A DNA stretch of 64,000 bases, taken from contig NZ_PPFX01000002.1 in NCBI RefSeq assembly GCF_002898515.1, positions 1-64,000 on the forward strand, in the 5' to 3' direction. Below are positions 25,527 to 35,111 of the stretch, in pieces. Positions within the stretch are counted from its first letter, which is position 1, and each line of letters begins with the position of its first letter. The position numbers and the translations under genes are program-made. Origin of the DNA: Geothermobacter hydrogeniphilus (GTDB taxonomy: Bacteria > Desulfobacterota > Desulfuromonadia > Desulfuromonadales > Geothermobacteraceae). Under the pieces are notes generated by a model. It ran no database searches and was not told where the DNA came from. It worked only from the letters and a program-made list of their open reading frames with translations.

Positions 25527-27236
25527 TCAGGACGGGTCAAGCAGCACGATCAGGCCGCCGACGAAGCGCGGATCGAGACTGTCGGCATCCAGGTTGCAGA
25601 ATTCCTCGTCCCAGACCGCCAGGCACCAGTCGGCGAAACTGCCGCCGCCGGGCAGCTGCCGCTCCAGTTCGGCGATGGTCTTTTTCCGCAGGTCGGGGTC
25701 GACCCGGCCGTCACGGCCGGCGAGACCATGCAGGGTGACCAGTTCCACCGCCGGAATCGGCTCGGGAACAAATTCGCCACCGAGCAACTGGTTGCCGAGA
25801 GCGGTGAGAAAGAAGGTGCTCAGGCTGACCTGGACGAGCTCATCGGGCTGACAACCGGTGAGATCGAAATTTTCAGCCTCCGGCAGAGTGAATGGAAAAA
25901 CTTCTTCAAACAGCCGCCGCTGGACTTCGAGACGCCGCAGCCAGTCTCCGGCCAATTGCAGCTCCGTCAGGCACTCGAAGGGACGGCTGCCGCCGCGGTT
26001 GACTTCCAGGATCCCTTCCCAGCACTCCGGACGCGGTTTCGCCAGGTTTTCAAGCAGCGCGCGGCAGGGGGCGTCGAAGTAGGGAGCCAGGGAACTTTTC
26101 AGCAGGGTCCGGGCCCGGCCCTGCAGCTGCAGCAACAGGCTGAAACCGAACCGAAAAAGGATTTCAAGGTAGGAGGACTCGAACAGCTCCGCGGCCCGCG
26201 CCACATCCTGTCCGCAGAGTTTCTCCAGCGCCAGGTTGAGAGTCGCGTAGAGCCGGCGCAGTGCCTGATCGACCTGCAGGACGTCCCCGGCATCGATGCC
26301 GTCGGCGACCAGCAACTTGTTCAGCAGGCAGGTCAGTTCCCAGGCGGTTTCATCACTCAGACCGCCGGCGAGAACTTCAGCCAGCAGGTTTTTCGGCAGT
26401 GTTTCCGCCAGCACAAAACCGGGAGCGGCACGATCCTCTTCGAAACCGAAGGGAATCGTCTTGCGCGCGTCCGCCGGGCTGAAAGTCTCCGGGTCGAGCC
26501 AGGCGTAAATGCCGCGGGCGGCAAAAGGCTCGGGAAACCCCTGATCCAGCAGCCGACCATTCCGCCAGCGAAAGACCTCCTCTTCGAGGGCGGCATCCAG
26601 CTCCTGCCGGATCGACTCAACCAGTCGACGGTGGAAGACCGGGTCGCGCCGGAAGAGGACGCCGAGCAGCCGCTCCAGCAGCTTGGCCACCTCGCTGTCG
26701 CTGTATTCAATGACGAAACCACCGTTGAGCAGAATCGCCTCGTCACGCTCATCCTCGTCGTCAAAATCCTCGGGCCCCCGGGTCACCCGCATCCACTTCT
26801 TGAACATCAGCGTCAGCAGCTCGAACTCGATCCCGGTCAGCACCCTGAGCTGCTGATCTTCTTCGGCCTCGGCCACCAGGGTCAACCAGTGCAGAGCCTG
26901 CCGCGGATCGAGCAGATCCCCCTGCCAGCAATCGAGATCGATGAAACCGTTGATCTGTTCCGGGGTCGCCAGTGCCAGCAGTTCCAGGACATCCTCGGCC
27001 CCCAGCTCCCGGATCAGCAGGTAAAGTTCCTGCATCGGCATCCGCTGCACCAGCTGTTGCATGTCGGCGGCCTCGATCAGCAGATCATATTGCTGCCGGC
27101 CGCGCAGAGACTGGACCATGGCCAGCCGTTCGTCGAAGCTGAGAGCATTGAATTCCTTGCCGCTGATCTCGCGCGGTTGACGCAACAGCGTCAGATGCTT
27201 GACCCGACGTTTGTCGGGCAGGGTCATTTTATTCAT
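25527..27236 (-). CDS. Conserved protein of unknown function (DUF6178-like)
   Basis: The 569-residue acidic, Leu-rich, largely helical protein has no signal peptide or membrane segment, so it is probably cytoplasmic. It begins MNKMTLPDKRRVKHLTLLRQ. A central region contains GGFVIEYSDSEVAKLLERLL and the C-terminal region FNLTG-like motifs without catalytic signature. It resembles a conserved Desulfuromonadales family that I recall as DUF6178, but this is from memory. GAGGATGG precedes the ATG. It is monocistronic, with its own terminator. Confidence 0.7.
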   Translation of the reverse strand: MNKMTLPDKRRVKHLTLLRQPREISGKEFNALSFDERLAMVQSLRGRQQYDLLIEAADMQQLVQRMPMQELYLLIRELGAEDVLELLALATPEQINGFIDLDCWQGDLLDPRQALHWLTLVAEAEEDQQLRVLTGIEFELLTLMFKKWMRVTRGPEDFDDEDERDEAILLNGGFVIEYSDSEVAKLLERLLGVLFRRDPVFHRRLVESIRQELDAALEEEVFRWRNGRLLDQGFPEPFAARGIYAWLDPETFSPADARKTIPFGFEEDRAAPGFVLAETLPKNLLAEVLAGGLSDETAWELTCLLNKLLVADGIDAGDVLQVDQALRRLYATLNLALEKLCGQDVARAAELFESSYLEILFRFGFSLLLQLQGRARTLLKSSLAPYFDAPCRALLENLAKPRPECWEGILEVNRGGSRPFECLTELQLAGDWLRRLEVQRRLFEEVFPFTLPEAENFDLTGCQPDELVQVSLSTFFLTALGNQLLGGEFVPEPIPAVELVTLHGLAGRDGRVDPDLRKKTIAELERQLPGGGSFADWCLAVWDEEFCNLDADSLDPRFVGGLIVLLDPS

Positions 27237-27355
27237 CGTCCATCCTCGTCAAGAGATTGCCTCCAAGTGGGGCAATCTAATGCAGTGACTACGGCAGGTC
27301 AAGGACCCTGCATGGAATTCCGCGGATTACCGCAGCAATGGTTTCACTGATCTGC

Positions 27356-27364
27356 TGCTATAAT
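27356..27364 (+). promoter_or_regulatory. Extended -10 promoter close to a start codon
   Basis: TGC-TATAAT (27356-27364) is a perfect extended -10. Transcription would begin about 27371, at or beside the ATG at 27372, and no Shine-Dalgarno is present. A leaderless mRNA is likely. Confidence 0.6.
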
Positions 27365-27371
27365 AGCTTCC

Positions 27372-28100
27372 ATGAGATATTTTGTAATCCTCCTGCTGTT
27401 GTTCTGCGCCCCCGCTTACGGTTTCGGCCTTGACCTGCGGCAACTGGTTCGCGGCGTCGAAGATCAGTACATGGGCGCCTCCTCGACCGCCCGGATGACC
27501 ATGCGGGTCAGCACCGTCCACTGGCAGCGTAGCACTGAAATGGATGCCTGGTCACTGGGACGGAACCATTTTCTGGTCCGCATCCGCGAACCGGCCAGAG
27601 AACGCGGCGTAGCCACCCTGAAGGTCGGCCGGGAGGTCTGGAACTACCTGCCCAAAGTTGACCGGACCATCAAGATCCCGCCCTCGATGATGGGGGGAGC
27701 CTGGATGGGCAGCCACATCACCAACAACGATCTCGTCAAGGCGGCGCACGTCGATGAAGATTACGATTTCACCCTGTTGAGCGAAGATGAAATAAGCTGG
27801 ACCGTGGAAGGCACACCCAAACCCGACGCGGCGGTGATCTGGGGAAAAATCATCTACCACATCGAAAAACAACGCCGGGTACCGCAGCAGATCAGCTATT
27901 TCGATGAGGACATGATCGAGGTCCGAAGAATAAGCTTTGACCGGGTGAAAAAGATCGACGGCCGTTTCATCCCGCTCAGAATGAGCGTTCACCCCCTGGA
28001 GAAACCGGGTGAAAAGACCATTCTCGAATACCGTGAACTCGATTTCAACATGGATCTTACACCCGCTTTCTTCTCCCTGCGCAACCTGAAACGGCACTGA
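27372..28100 (+). CDS. LolA-like outer-membrane lipoprotein-sorting protein
   Basis: This 242-residue periplasmic protein has a signal peptide (about 1-18, ending APAYG). It belongs to the LolA-like 'outer membrane lipoprotein-sorting protein' family (PF17131 type). The FLVRIREPARERGVATLKVG and WNYLPKVDRTIKIPPSMMGGAWMGS motifs are hallmarks of that family. It is followed by two FtsX-type permeases, a LolD-like ATPase and a beta-barrel, all on the same strand, so it is probably the periplasmic carrier of that export system. A one-base gap separates it from the first permease gene. Confidence 0.87.
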   Translation: MRYFVILLLLFCAPAYGFGLDLRQLVRGVEDQYMGASSTARMTMRVSTVHWQRSTEMDAWSLGRNHFLVRIREPARERGVATLKVGREVWNYLPKVDRTIKIPPSMMGGAWMGSHITNNDLVKAAHVDEDYDFTLLSEDEISWTVEGTPKPDAAVIWGKIIYHIEKQRRVPQQISYFDEDMIEVRRISFDRVKKIDGRFIPLRMSVHPLEKPGEKTILEYRELDFNMDLTPAFFSLRNLKRH

Positions 28101-28101
28101 C

Positions 28102-29322
28102 ATGCTGATCGCCATCGCCTACCGCAACCTCTGGCGCAACCGCCGCCGTACCCTGCTGACCCTGTCGGCGATGGTGGTCAGCTCATCGCTGCTGATTCTC
28201 GCCCTGGGCGTCTTCTCCGGCATGCTGGAAGACATGCTGGCGTCGGCGACCGAACAGTATCATGGACACCTGGTCGTTTCCAAAAGCGGCTATCAGGACA
28301 ACCACGACCTGTATGCGACCATCAGGGATGAGAAGCTGCCCGTCATGCTGGAAAATCGACCCGAGGTCGTAGCCGCCTCCCCCCGGCTGCGGGCTTACGG
28401 TCTGCTGTCGGGACGCGACATCAGCCGACCGGCGGAACTGCTCGGGATCGATCCTGAACGGGAAGAGAAGGTCACCACCCTGATGGCTCACCTGGTCGCC
28501 GGACGACCGCTGCCGTCGGCTGCCGGCAACGGCGCCCTGATCGGCTCCGGTCTCGCGCGTCGTCTCGGTGTCGGTCCCGGTGATCAGCTGGTCTTCGTCA
28601 CCGGCGCCGCGGACGGTTCAATCGGCAATGACCTGCTGCGGGTCACCGGCATTTTCAGCACCGGAGACAGCGGGCACGACAACGGCCTGGTGCTGGTCGG
28701 CCTCCCCTGGCTGCAGCAGTTGCTGGTGCTTCCCGGGCAGGTGCATGAAATTGCCATGCGAGTCAACGACCCGATGGCCGCCGCCGGAATTGCCGACCGG
28801 CTTGCCGCCGAACTGCCGCCCGGACTGGACGTTTTCGACTGGGGAGACCTGCTGCCGGAAATGCGTGAAGCGGTCGCCTCCTTCGATGTCAGCCGCATGA
28901 TCGTCGTGCTGATCCTCTATGCCGCCACCGGTCTCGGCATCCTCAACACCTTCTTCATGGCGGTGATGGAACGGACCCGCGAATTCGGCATCCTGATGGC
29001 GATCGGCATGCGGCCGCGGACAGTCCGCGCCATGGTGCTGCTCGAAACCCTGCAGCTCGGACTGCTCGCCCTGCTCCTCGGCGGAGCCATTGGACTGCTG
29101 ATGACCTGGCTCATGCAGCGCTTCGGCATCGACCTGTCGGGACAGATCACCCCGGTCACCTACGCCGGCGGCACGATTCTGCCGCGCCTGCATGCCGCCT
29201 TCGACCCGGTCAACGTCTGGATGCCCTGCGGGTTGCTGCTGGTGGTCTGTATGGTCGCCGGCTACCTGCCCGCCCGCCGGGCGGCGAAACTGCAGCCGGT
29301 GGCGGCGATCCGGGAGGAATGA
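28102..29322 (+). CDS. LolC/E-like ABC permease (FtsX family), first
   Basis: This 406-residue inner-membrane permease has the MacB/FtsX topology: one N-terminal helix (about 17-38), a periplasmic domain of about 230 residues and three C-terminal helices. The start MLIAIAYRNLWRNRRRTLLT and the MERTREFGILMAIGMRPRTV cytoplasmic segment are family hallmarks. It is paralogous to the next permease. The two would form the heterodimer driven by the LolD-like ATPase. Confidence 0.88.
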   Translation: MLIAIAYRNLWRNRRRTLLTLSAMVVSSSLLILALGVFSGMLEDMLASATEQYHGHLVVSKSGYQDNHDLYATIRDEKLPVMLENRPEVVAASPRLRAYGLLSGRDISRPAELLGIDPEREEKVTTLMAHLVAGRPLPSAAGNGALIGSGLARRLGVGPGDQLVFVTGAADGSIGNDLLRVTGIFSTGDSGHDNGLVLVGLPWLQQLLVLPGQVHEIAMRVNDPMAAAGIADRLAAELPPGLDVFDWGDLLPEMREAVASFDVSRMIVVLILYAATGLGILNTFFMAVMERTREFGILMAIGMRPRTVRAMVLLETLQLGLLALLLGGAIGLLMTWLMQRFGIDLSGQITPVTYAGGTILPRLHAAFDPVNVWMPCGLLLVVCMVAGYLPARRAAKLQPVAAIREE

Positions 29323-29335
29323 TGAAAGCTTTTTT

Positions 29336-29510
29336 GCCGCCAAGACGCCAGGAGCGCCAAGAAGGGCAAAACCCTTTCAACGGAGAGCCGGAGAGGTGCA
29401 GAGAAGGAGAGAAAATCTTTTGAATTTTAAAACCCAAAAAATGTCTTATGCCTTTCTCCGCATCTCTCCGTTAAGAAGAGGTTTTCTTGGCGCTCTTGGT
29501 GTCTGGCGGC
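29336..29510. repeat. Dispersed inverted repeat, family A, copy 2
   Basis: GCCGCCAAGACGCCAGGAGC at the left is mirrored by CTTGGCGCTCTTGGTGTCTGGCGGC at the right, with internal CAACGGAGAG and CTCTCCGTTAAG arms. It separates the two permease genes. Confidence 0.82.
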
Positions 29511-29533
29511 ATTCTGGATAATATAGGGTGAAC

Positions 29534-30760
29534 ATGCTGATCCTAGCCTGGCGAAATATCTGGCGCAACCGGCGACGGACGCTGATCACCCTGGCGGCTA
29601 TCGCCCTCAGTGTGACCCTGGTGCAGGCTTTTCACAACCTTTCGTACGGGGTCTACCAAAGCATGATCGCCGGTGGTGTCCGGGCCGGCAGCGGTCACCT
29701 GACAATTTATCGCAAGGGCTATGTCGACAGCCGCGACGAGCGGCTTTCCTGGCGACGGGGAGACCTGGCGGAACAGGCCGCTGCTCTGCCGGGAGTCGAA
29801 GCGGTGCTGCCACGCGTCTACCTGCCGGGCATGGCGCAGTCGAGCCGCGAGAGCCGGGGCATCCTGCTGACCGGCATCGACCCGCGGGCCGAACGACCGA
29901 TCAACCCCTTTCTCAAAGGACTTGATGACACGCGGATGATCCGCTCCCTCTCCGGACGAGACGCCCTGGTGGGGTTCCGGCTGCTGAAGGAACTCAAACT
30001 CAAGCCGGGCCGAAAGTTCGTCGTCACGGTGCAGAACCGATCCGGCGACCTGGCCAGTGAACTGTTCCGGGTACGGGGAGTCATCACCACCGGCCTGAAG
30101 GATGTCGACGGCAGGCTGATCATGGTCGGCCTGAAAAAAGCGGCCGCGATGGCTGGAATTGGCGGGGAGATCCATGAACTGGCGATCATTCTCGATCAGC
30201 CGCGGCGTGACCGGGACGTCGGTCCGGCACTGGAAAAGCTGATTCACAACCGTCGGCAGCTCGTGGTCATCCCCTGGGACCGGGCGATGCCGAACCTGGC
30301 CAACGCCATCAAGCTCGACTATGCCAGCCAGAAGTTCATCTTCGCCATCATCCTGCTGATCGTCACCATCGGCGTGGTCAACACCCAGTTGATGTCGGTG
30401 ATGGAACGTTATCGTGAATTCGGCATCATCCTCGCCGTCGGCGCCACGGCCGGCCGTCTGCGCCTGCTGGTGCTGACCGAGTCTCTGATAATCGGGCTGA
30501 GCGCGATGCTGCTGGGCTCGGCGCTCGGCAGCCTGGCGACCCTTTACCTGAGCCGGGTCGGCATCGACCTGCGATCTTTTGTCTCCGAATCGCTCGAATT
30601 CGGCGGAGTGATTTTCGACCCGGTCCTGCGCGCCGCCTGGGATTTCGGCTACATGACGCAGATCGCCTGCTACGTCGTCATCCTCTCCCTGCTCGCCGCC
30701 CTCTACCCGGCCCGCAAGGCCGGCCGCATCCAGCCGGCCGAGGCGATGCGGAAAATCTGA
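29534..30760 (+). CDS. LolC/E-like ABC permease (FtsX family), second
   Basis: The 408-residue paralog of the preceding permease has the same one-plus-three helix topology and MERYREFGIILAVGATAGRL before the C-terminal helices. The ATG at 29534 aligns with the paralog's start (MLILAWRNIWRNRRRTLITL); a GTG two codons earlier is possible. AGGGTG lies just upstream. It is expected to pair with the first permease for export of a lipidic or protein cargo from the inner membrane. Confidence 0.87.
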   Translation: MLILAWRNIWRNRRRTLITLAAIALSVTLVQAFHNLSYGVYQSMIAGGVRAGSGHLTIYRKGYVDSRDERLSWRRGDLAEQAAALPGVEAVLPRVYLPGMAQSSRESRGILLTGIDPRAERPINPFLKGLDDTRMIRSLSGRDALVGFRLLKELKLKPGRKFVVTVQNRSGDLASELFRVRGVITTGLKDVDGRLIMVGLKKAAAMAGIGGEIHELAIILDQPRRDRDVGPALEKLIHNRRQLVVIPWDRAMPNLANAIKLDYASQKFIFAIILLIVTIGVVNTQLMSVMERYREFGIILAVGATAGRLRLLVLTESLIIGLSAMLLGSALGSLATLYLSRVGIDLRSFVSESLEFGGVIFDPVLRAAWDFGYMTQIACYVVILSLLAALYPARKAGRIQPAEAMRKI

Positions 30761-30772
30761 TGGGAAAGTCAG

Positions 30773-30944
30773 GGCCGCAAAACACCAGGAAAGTCAAAAA
30801 CTCATTTAACGGAGAGACGGAGAGGGGCAGAGCCAGAGAGAGAATTTTATGGGTTTAAAATCAAAACCTGCTTTTGATTTTCTCAGCGTTCTCTCCCTCT
30901 CAGCGACTCTCCGTTAAAAAAACGTTTCTTGGCGTCTTGGCGGC
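30773..30944. repeat. Dispersed inverted repeat, family A, copy 3
   Basis: A left end GCCGCAAAACACCAGG and a right end CTTGGCGTCTTGGCGGC enclose AACGGAGAGACGG and GACTCTCCGTTAA arms. It lies between the second permease and the ATPase gene. Confidence 0.82.
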
Positions 30945-30996
30945 ATCATGGCCTTTAAGCTTGCAGCTTCCAGCTTTGAACTATATCTTTATCCCC

Positions 30997-31686
30997 ATGT
31001 CCCTGATCCAACTCGACAAGGTCTGCAAAACCTACCGCACCGGCAACCTGGAGGTTCCGGCGGTGGTCGATTTCACCGCCACCATCGAGGCGGGAGAATT
31101 CACCGTGCTGGCCGGTCCCTCCGGCAGCGGCAAAACCACCCTGCTCAACCTGATCGGCTGCCTCGACCAGCCGAGTTCCGGGCAGGTGGTGCTCGACGGT
31201 CGCAATGTCGCCACCACGCCGACCCGCAAACTGGCCGATTTCCGACTGCGGCACATCGGCTTCATCTTCCAGTCCTACAACCTGATCCCGGTACTGACGG
31301 CGCTGGAAAACGCCGAATTCACCCTGATGCTGCGCGGCGTGCCGCAACAACAGAGACATCAGCGGGTACGCGAACTTTTCGCCCTCCTCGGCCTCGAAGG
31401 GCTGGAGAACCGGCGTCCCAATGACCTTTCCGGCGGGCAGCAGCAGCGGGTCGCCATCGCCCGCGCCATCGCCGCGGAACCGGCGGTTGTGCTGGCCGAC
31501 GAGCCGACAGCCAATCTTGACTCCAGGGCCAGCCGGGAGCTACTCGAACTGATGCACCGCCTCAACCGGGAGCAGCGGACCACCTTCGTCTTTTCCTCTC
31601 ACGACCCGCAGGTGGTCGACATGGCCAGGCGGGTCATCAGCCTGCACGACGGCCGTCTTGCCGACGACCGGCGCCGGGAACCGTGA
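30997..31686 (+). CDS. LolD/MacB-like ABC ATPase
   Basis: The 229-residue ATPase has Walker A GPSGSGKTT (about 40-48), Q-loop FQSYNLIPVLTALEN, signature LSGGQQQRVAIARA, Walker B VVLADEPTANLD and switch His in FSSHD, all intact. It belongs to the LolD/MacB/FtsE class that drives FtsX-type permeases. The start MSLIQLDKVCKTYRT fits the family. There is no obvious Shine-Dalgarno. Its stop overlaps the beta-barrel gene by four bases. Confidence 0.9.
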   Translation: MSLIQLDKVCKTYRTGNLEVPAVVDFTATIEAGEFTVLAGPSGSGKTTLLNLIGCLDQPSSGQVVLDGRNVATTPTRKLADFRLRHIGFIFQSYNLIPVLTALENAEFTLMLRGVPQQQRHQRVRELFALLGLEGLENRRPNDLSGGQQQRVAIARAIAAEPAVVLADEPTANLDSRASRELLELMHRLNREQRTTFVFSSHDPQVVDMARRVISLHDGRLADDRRREP

Positions 31687-32876
31687 CTCGTCTGCCGGCC
31701 TTGCTGCTGCTGTTTATCCTGAGTGCAACTCCGGCGGTGGCCGACTGCTCTGTCGGCGGTTTTCTGAAAAGTATCGATCTCTATCGCCAGGCGCCCCCGC
31801 AGAGCAACCTGCCGGCGGGGTGGCTTTCCGCCAACCGTCTGCGACTGGAAACGGAAGGACCGCTTGCCGGCAACTGGCAGTTCGACATCGCCGGAGAAAA
31901 CCTGTTGCTCTACAGCGACCCGCCGGGGTTGACGCCGTTGCCGGGCGAAACTATCAACCGCCGACTCGACCTCGAAAGAGACTGGAATCGCGACGGACGC
32001 TTCGCCGATCAACTGCAGGTCGACCGCCTGCAGATCACCTGGCAGGATGACGATAACAGGTTCAGCCTCGGACGGCAGGCCCTCGGATTCGGCCGCATCC
32101 TGATCTTTTCGCCCCTCGACATCATCGCCCCCTTTGCCCCCGACGCCATCGATGCCGAGGTGCGCCCAGGTGTTGACGCGCTGCAGGCGGCCCACTATTT
32201 CGGACTCGGCGGCGAACTGGCGGGAACGGTCGTTTTCGGTCAGACAGCGCGACTGAACAGCTATCTGCTGACAACCACCTACAATGCAGCCGGAATCGAC
32301 CTGCTCGTCATCGGCGGTTCGCTGCGTGACCGACCGATGCTCGGCATCGGTGCGGCAGGCAGTCTCGGCGGATTGGGGATCAAGGCGGAAGCCGCCCTCT
32401 ACCGGGGAAGGGATGTCGGTCAACCCGGCGGCGATCCGGATGACCATTTTTCAATCGGGGCCCTGGAACTCTGGTACCGTTTTGCCAACGACCTGGTCCT
32501 GGTCGCCGAATATCTCTACAACGGCCCCGGAACCGGCGACCCGCGTGACTACCCGGAGCGCATGCTGACGGCACCGGTTGAGGAAAACCTGACCTACCTT
32601 CTCGGTCGCCACTACCTGCTGCTCGCGCCCTCTTATGAGCTGCATCCGCTTCTCAACCTGCAGGGGCTGCTGATCTGGAACCTGGACGATGATTCTTTCC
32701 TGCTGCGGCCTCTGATCGATATTTCCCTGGGCGACAACCTCAGTCTGCAGCTTTTCTGGTCTTTTTCGGTCGGCAACAAACCGCGACGACAGCCATTTTC
32801 ACCCCTGCCGGAAATCCGCAGTGAATTCGGCTCGGCCGGTGGCGCCGGCGGACTGTTCCTGGCGTACCATTTCTGA
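31683..32876 (+). CDS. Outer-membrane beta-barrel protein linked to the Lol-like system
   Basis: The 397-residue protein has a signal peptide (about 1-20, ending AVADC). The mature chain alternates polar and hydrophobic residues throughout and ends in YHF, the aromatic C-terminal signature of BAM-inserted barrels. A segment RFSLGRQALGFGRILIFSPLDI resembles barrels associated with efflux or export clusters. GTG start with four-base overlap to the ATPase gene, so it is coupled to the export system. Either the barrel is the outer-membrane end of the pathway or it is the cargo receptor. Confidence 0.78.
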   Translation: MTRLPALLLLFILSATPAVADCSVGGFLKSIDLYRQAPPQSNLPAGWLSANRLRLETEGPLAGNWQFDIAGENLLLYSDPPGLTPLPGETINRRLDLERDWNRDGRFADQLQVDRLQITWQDDDNRFSLGRQALGFGRILIFSPLDIIAPFAPDAIDAEVRPGVDALQAAHYFGLGGELAGTVVFGQTARLNSYLLTTTYNAAGIDLLVIGGSLRDRPMLGIGAAGSLGGLGIKAEAALYRGRDVGQPGGDPDDHFSIGALELWYRFANDLVLVAEYLYNGPGTGDPRDYPERMLTAPVEENLTYLLGRHYLLLAPSYELHPLLNLQGLLIWNLDDDSFLLRPLIDISLGDNLSLQLFWSFSVGNKPRRQPFSPLPEIRSEFGSAGGAGGLFLAYHF

Positions 32877-32936
32877 CCGCCCCCATGACGCAATTTGTCA
32901 CTGCCGGAGGGGGACAACTCTCGACAACCGGGAAGA

Positions 32937-35111
32937 TCACTCCAGAACCTTAAAGGCAACGACTTCCTTTTCCAGGGCCTGAATCTCCGCGGAAAGTTCA
33001 CCCAGAATGGTGTCCATGGCATTGGCCGAACCAAGATTTTTCCCGGTCGACTCCTGGATGGCGGCAATCGCCTCCACGATCCGGCTGCTCCCGGCAGCCT
33101 GCTGGTCGCAGGACTGACGGATTTCCAGGATTTTACTGCTGACACCCTCTGTCAGATGCGAGATCTGCTCGCTTTCGTCGCTCTGTTTACGGGTGGCGTT
33201 GCGGACCCTGTCCGTCAGTTCCGCCATCTTTTCAACCTCGGCCATGATCTCCTCGCTGGCAGTGGCCTGTTGATGAGTCGACATGGCGATCTGGCCGACC
33301 ATGTCCGAAACCTTCTCCATGGTATCGCGAATGAGCTGACTCCCTTTGGCCTGTTCCCGGGTGGCCCGGGCAATCTCGCTGACCTGCACCGTGGACCGCT
33401 CGACACCATCGACAATTTTGTTCAGGGCGGTCCCGGCCTGCAACGAAAGAGACTCACCCTCTTCAATCTTCTTCTCAGCGCTGGTGACAGCCTGGATAAC
33501 GGACCGCATTTCTTCCTCCACCCGCCCGATAACCTGCTCGATCTCATCGGTCGACTGGCCGGTACGCTCCGCCAGGGAACGGATTTCATCCGCAACGACA
33601 GCAAATCCGCGTCCATGTTCTCCGGACTGGGCGGCAATAATGGACGCATTGAGTGACAACAACCGGGCTTCCTCGGTCACATCGTTGATAACCGAAAGGA
33701 ACATGCCGATATCCTTGACACTCTGGTCCAGGGAATGGATCGAATCGGCCGTCAATTGTCCCGAGCGTCGAATTTCCTTGATCCCTTCAATGGTTGCCTG
33801 AACCGCCCGCTGTCCGGTCTCGGCATCCTGGTGTACGGCTTCCGCAATCCTCGCCGTCTGCCGGGCATTCCCCTCGATTTCCTGAATGGAGGTATCCATC
33901 TCGGCGATCGAGGACGCCGTTGTGACCGCGGCATGATTGAGAGTTCTGGCGTTCTCTTCAATATGCTTGATGGTCGCGACCATTTCGCTGATGGAGGAAC
34001 TGACTTGCTCCACGGATCCGGCCAGGGATTCGGTACTGCCCGCAACACCTTGAATGTTCCTGGCCATGTTGAGAATTGACAGCGCGGTCTCGGCAACGGA
34101 ACGATTCAGCACCTCAACAGCGGCCGTAATCTCCTGCTGCGAATCGTTAATACGGATAACGGCCGCTGAAGTCTCTTCGACGCCCCGCTGTTGAACCTCC
34201 GCGCCGTCGACGACCTCCCTGGAAACATCGAGCATGCGATTTTCCATCTGACCCAATTTCCCGGTCAGTATTTTGACCTTGCCCAGCATGGCCGACAGCT
34301 TTTCCAGCATCAGGTTGAAATCAGCACCGAGCCGTCCCAACTCATCCTCCGAGAGGATTGTAACCGTTGCGGTCAGGTCTCCTTCGGCCCCCTGTCTGAG
34401 AGCTTTTACAAGTATTTTGATACGACTGACGATGAACCGGGTGGCAAACAAACCAAGGGCGACAGCCAGCAGGATCGAAGCGCCGATCACGCTGAGAAAA
34501 AGCACCGAAGAACGGTGCTGAATAGCGGCGGCTTCCGTGGCTCCCAGCGCGGTCAGTTTGCCGACTTCAACCAGCAGATCATCAACCGCGACACTCACCG
34601 CATCGACTTCATGCGGAAGCTCTGTCCGGACCAGCCGGTCGAGTGTGCCGTCAGCAGTCGCGCCGTTCAACAGAGCCGCCTTGCGTTTCAGCAGTTTCTG
34701 CGCCACCAGGTCGAAGGCCTCGAAGTTCCGGCGGACATTCTCAACCCGCTTATGCAGCGCGCTTCCGGGTTGAGCGGGAGGGATGTGGAGACGGGGTTGC
34801 CCCTTGAGCAGAATCGTGCAGTAGCTGTCGAAAGTCCCCCGCTGCAAATCGTAGTCGACCTTGTGGTTCTCAAAGTCATCGGCGTTGCCCCGAGTCATGG
34901 CCGCTTCAAGCAGGTTGAGCCGACTGCCCTGCAACGCCACCTTCATCAGTACGGTTATCTTGGTCTGCGCCGCGCGACTCTTGGTCTGCGCCAGCAGCGC
35001 ACGGATCTGGGACTGGCTCCACAAACCGAAACTGCCGGTGACGGCGACAAGCATTGCCATCACCAGAAAAAGAAAAACCAGCTTGTATTGCAGCTTGATA
35101 TTTTTCAGCAT
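32937..35111 (-). CDS. Methyl-accepting chemotaxis protein
   Basis: The 724-residue transmembrane chemoreceptor has TM1 at about 9-29 (YKLVFLFLVMAMLVAVTGSF), a mostly helical periplasmic sensor of about 170 residues and TM2 at about 203-224. A HAMP domain follows at about 225-275 and a long coiled-coil signalling domain to the end. The hairpin tip is recognisable (LLSLNASIIAAQSGEHGRGF, then AVVADEIRSLAERTGQ). No CheR/CheB-tethering pentapeptide is seen at the C-terminus (KEVVAFKVLE). The ligand is unknown. It is convergent with the barrel gene. Confidence 0.92.
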   Translation of the reverse strand: MLKNIKLQYKLVFLFLVMAMLVAVTGSFGLWSQSQIRALLAQTKSRAAQTKITVLMKVALQGSRLNLLEAAMTRGNADDFENHKVDYDLQRGTFDSYCTILLKGQPRLHIPPAQPGSALHKRVENVRRNFEAFDLVAQKLLKRKAALLNGATADGTLDRLVRTELPHEVDAVSVAVDDLLVEVGKLTALGATEAAAIQHRSSVLFLSVIGASILLAVALGLFATRFIVSRIKILVKALRQGAEGDLTATVTILSEDELGRLGADFNLMLEKLSAMLGKVKILTGKLGQMENRMLDVSREVVDGAEVQQRGVEETSAAVIRINDSQQEITAAVEVLNRSVAETALSILNMARNIQGVAGSTESLAGSVEQVSSSISEMVATIKHIEENARTLNHAAVTTASSIAEMDTSIQEIEGNARQTARIAEAVHQDAETGQRAVQATIEGIKEIRRSGQLTADSIHSLDQSVKDIGMFLSVINDVTEEARLLSLNASIIAAQSGEHGRGFAVVADEIRSLAERTGQSTDEIEQVIGRVEEEMRSVIQAVTSAEKKIEEGESLSLQAGTALNKIVDGVERSTVQVSEIARATREQAKGSQLIRDTMEKVSDMVGQIAMSTHQQATASEEIMAEVEKMAELTDRVRNATRKQSDESEQISHLTEGVSSKILEIRQSCDQQAAGSSRIVEAIAAIQESTGKNLGSANAMDTILGELSAEIQALEKEVVAFKVLE

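Noticed and set aside
25728-27350. 540-codon open frame antisense to the 569-residue gene
   Set aside because: Gln/Leu-rich shadow translation; the minus-strand gene has start, Shine-Dalgarno and terminator.
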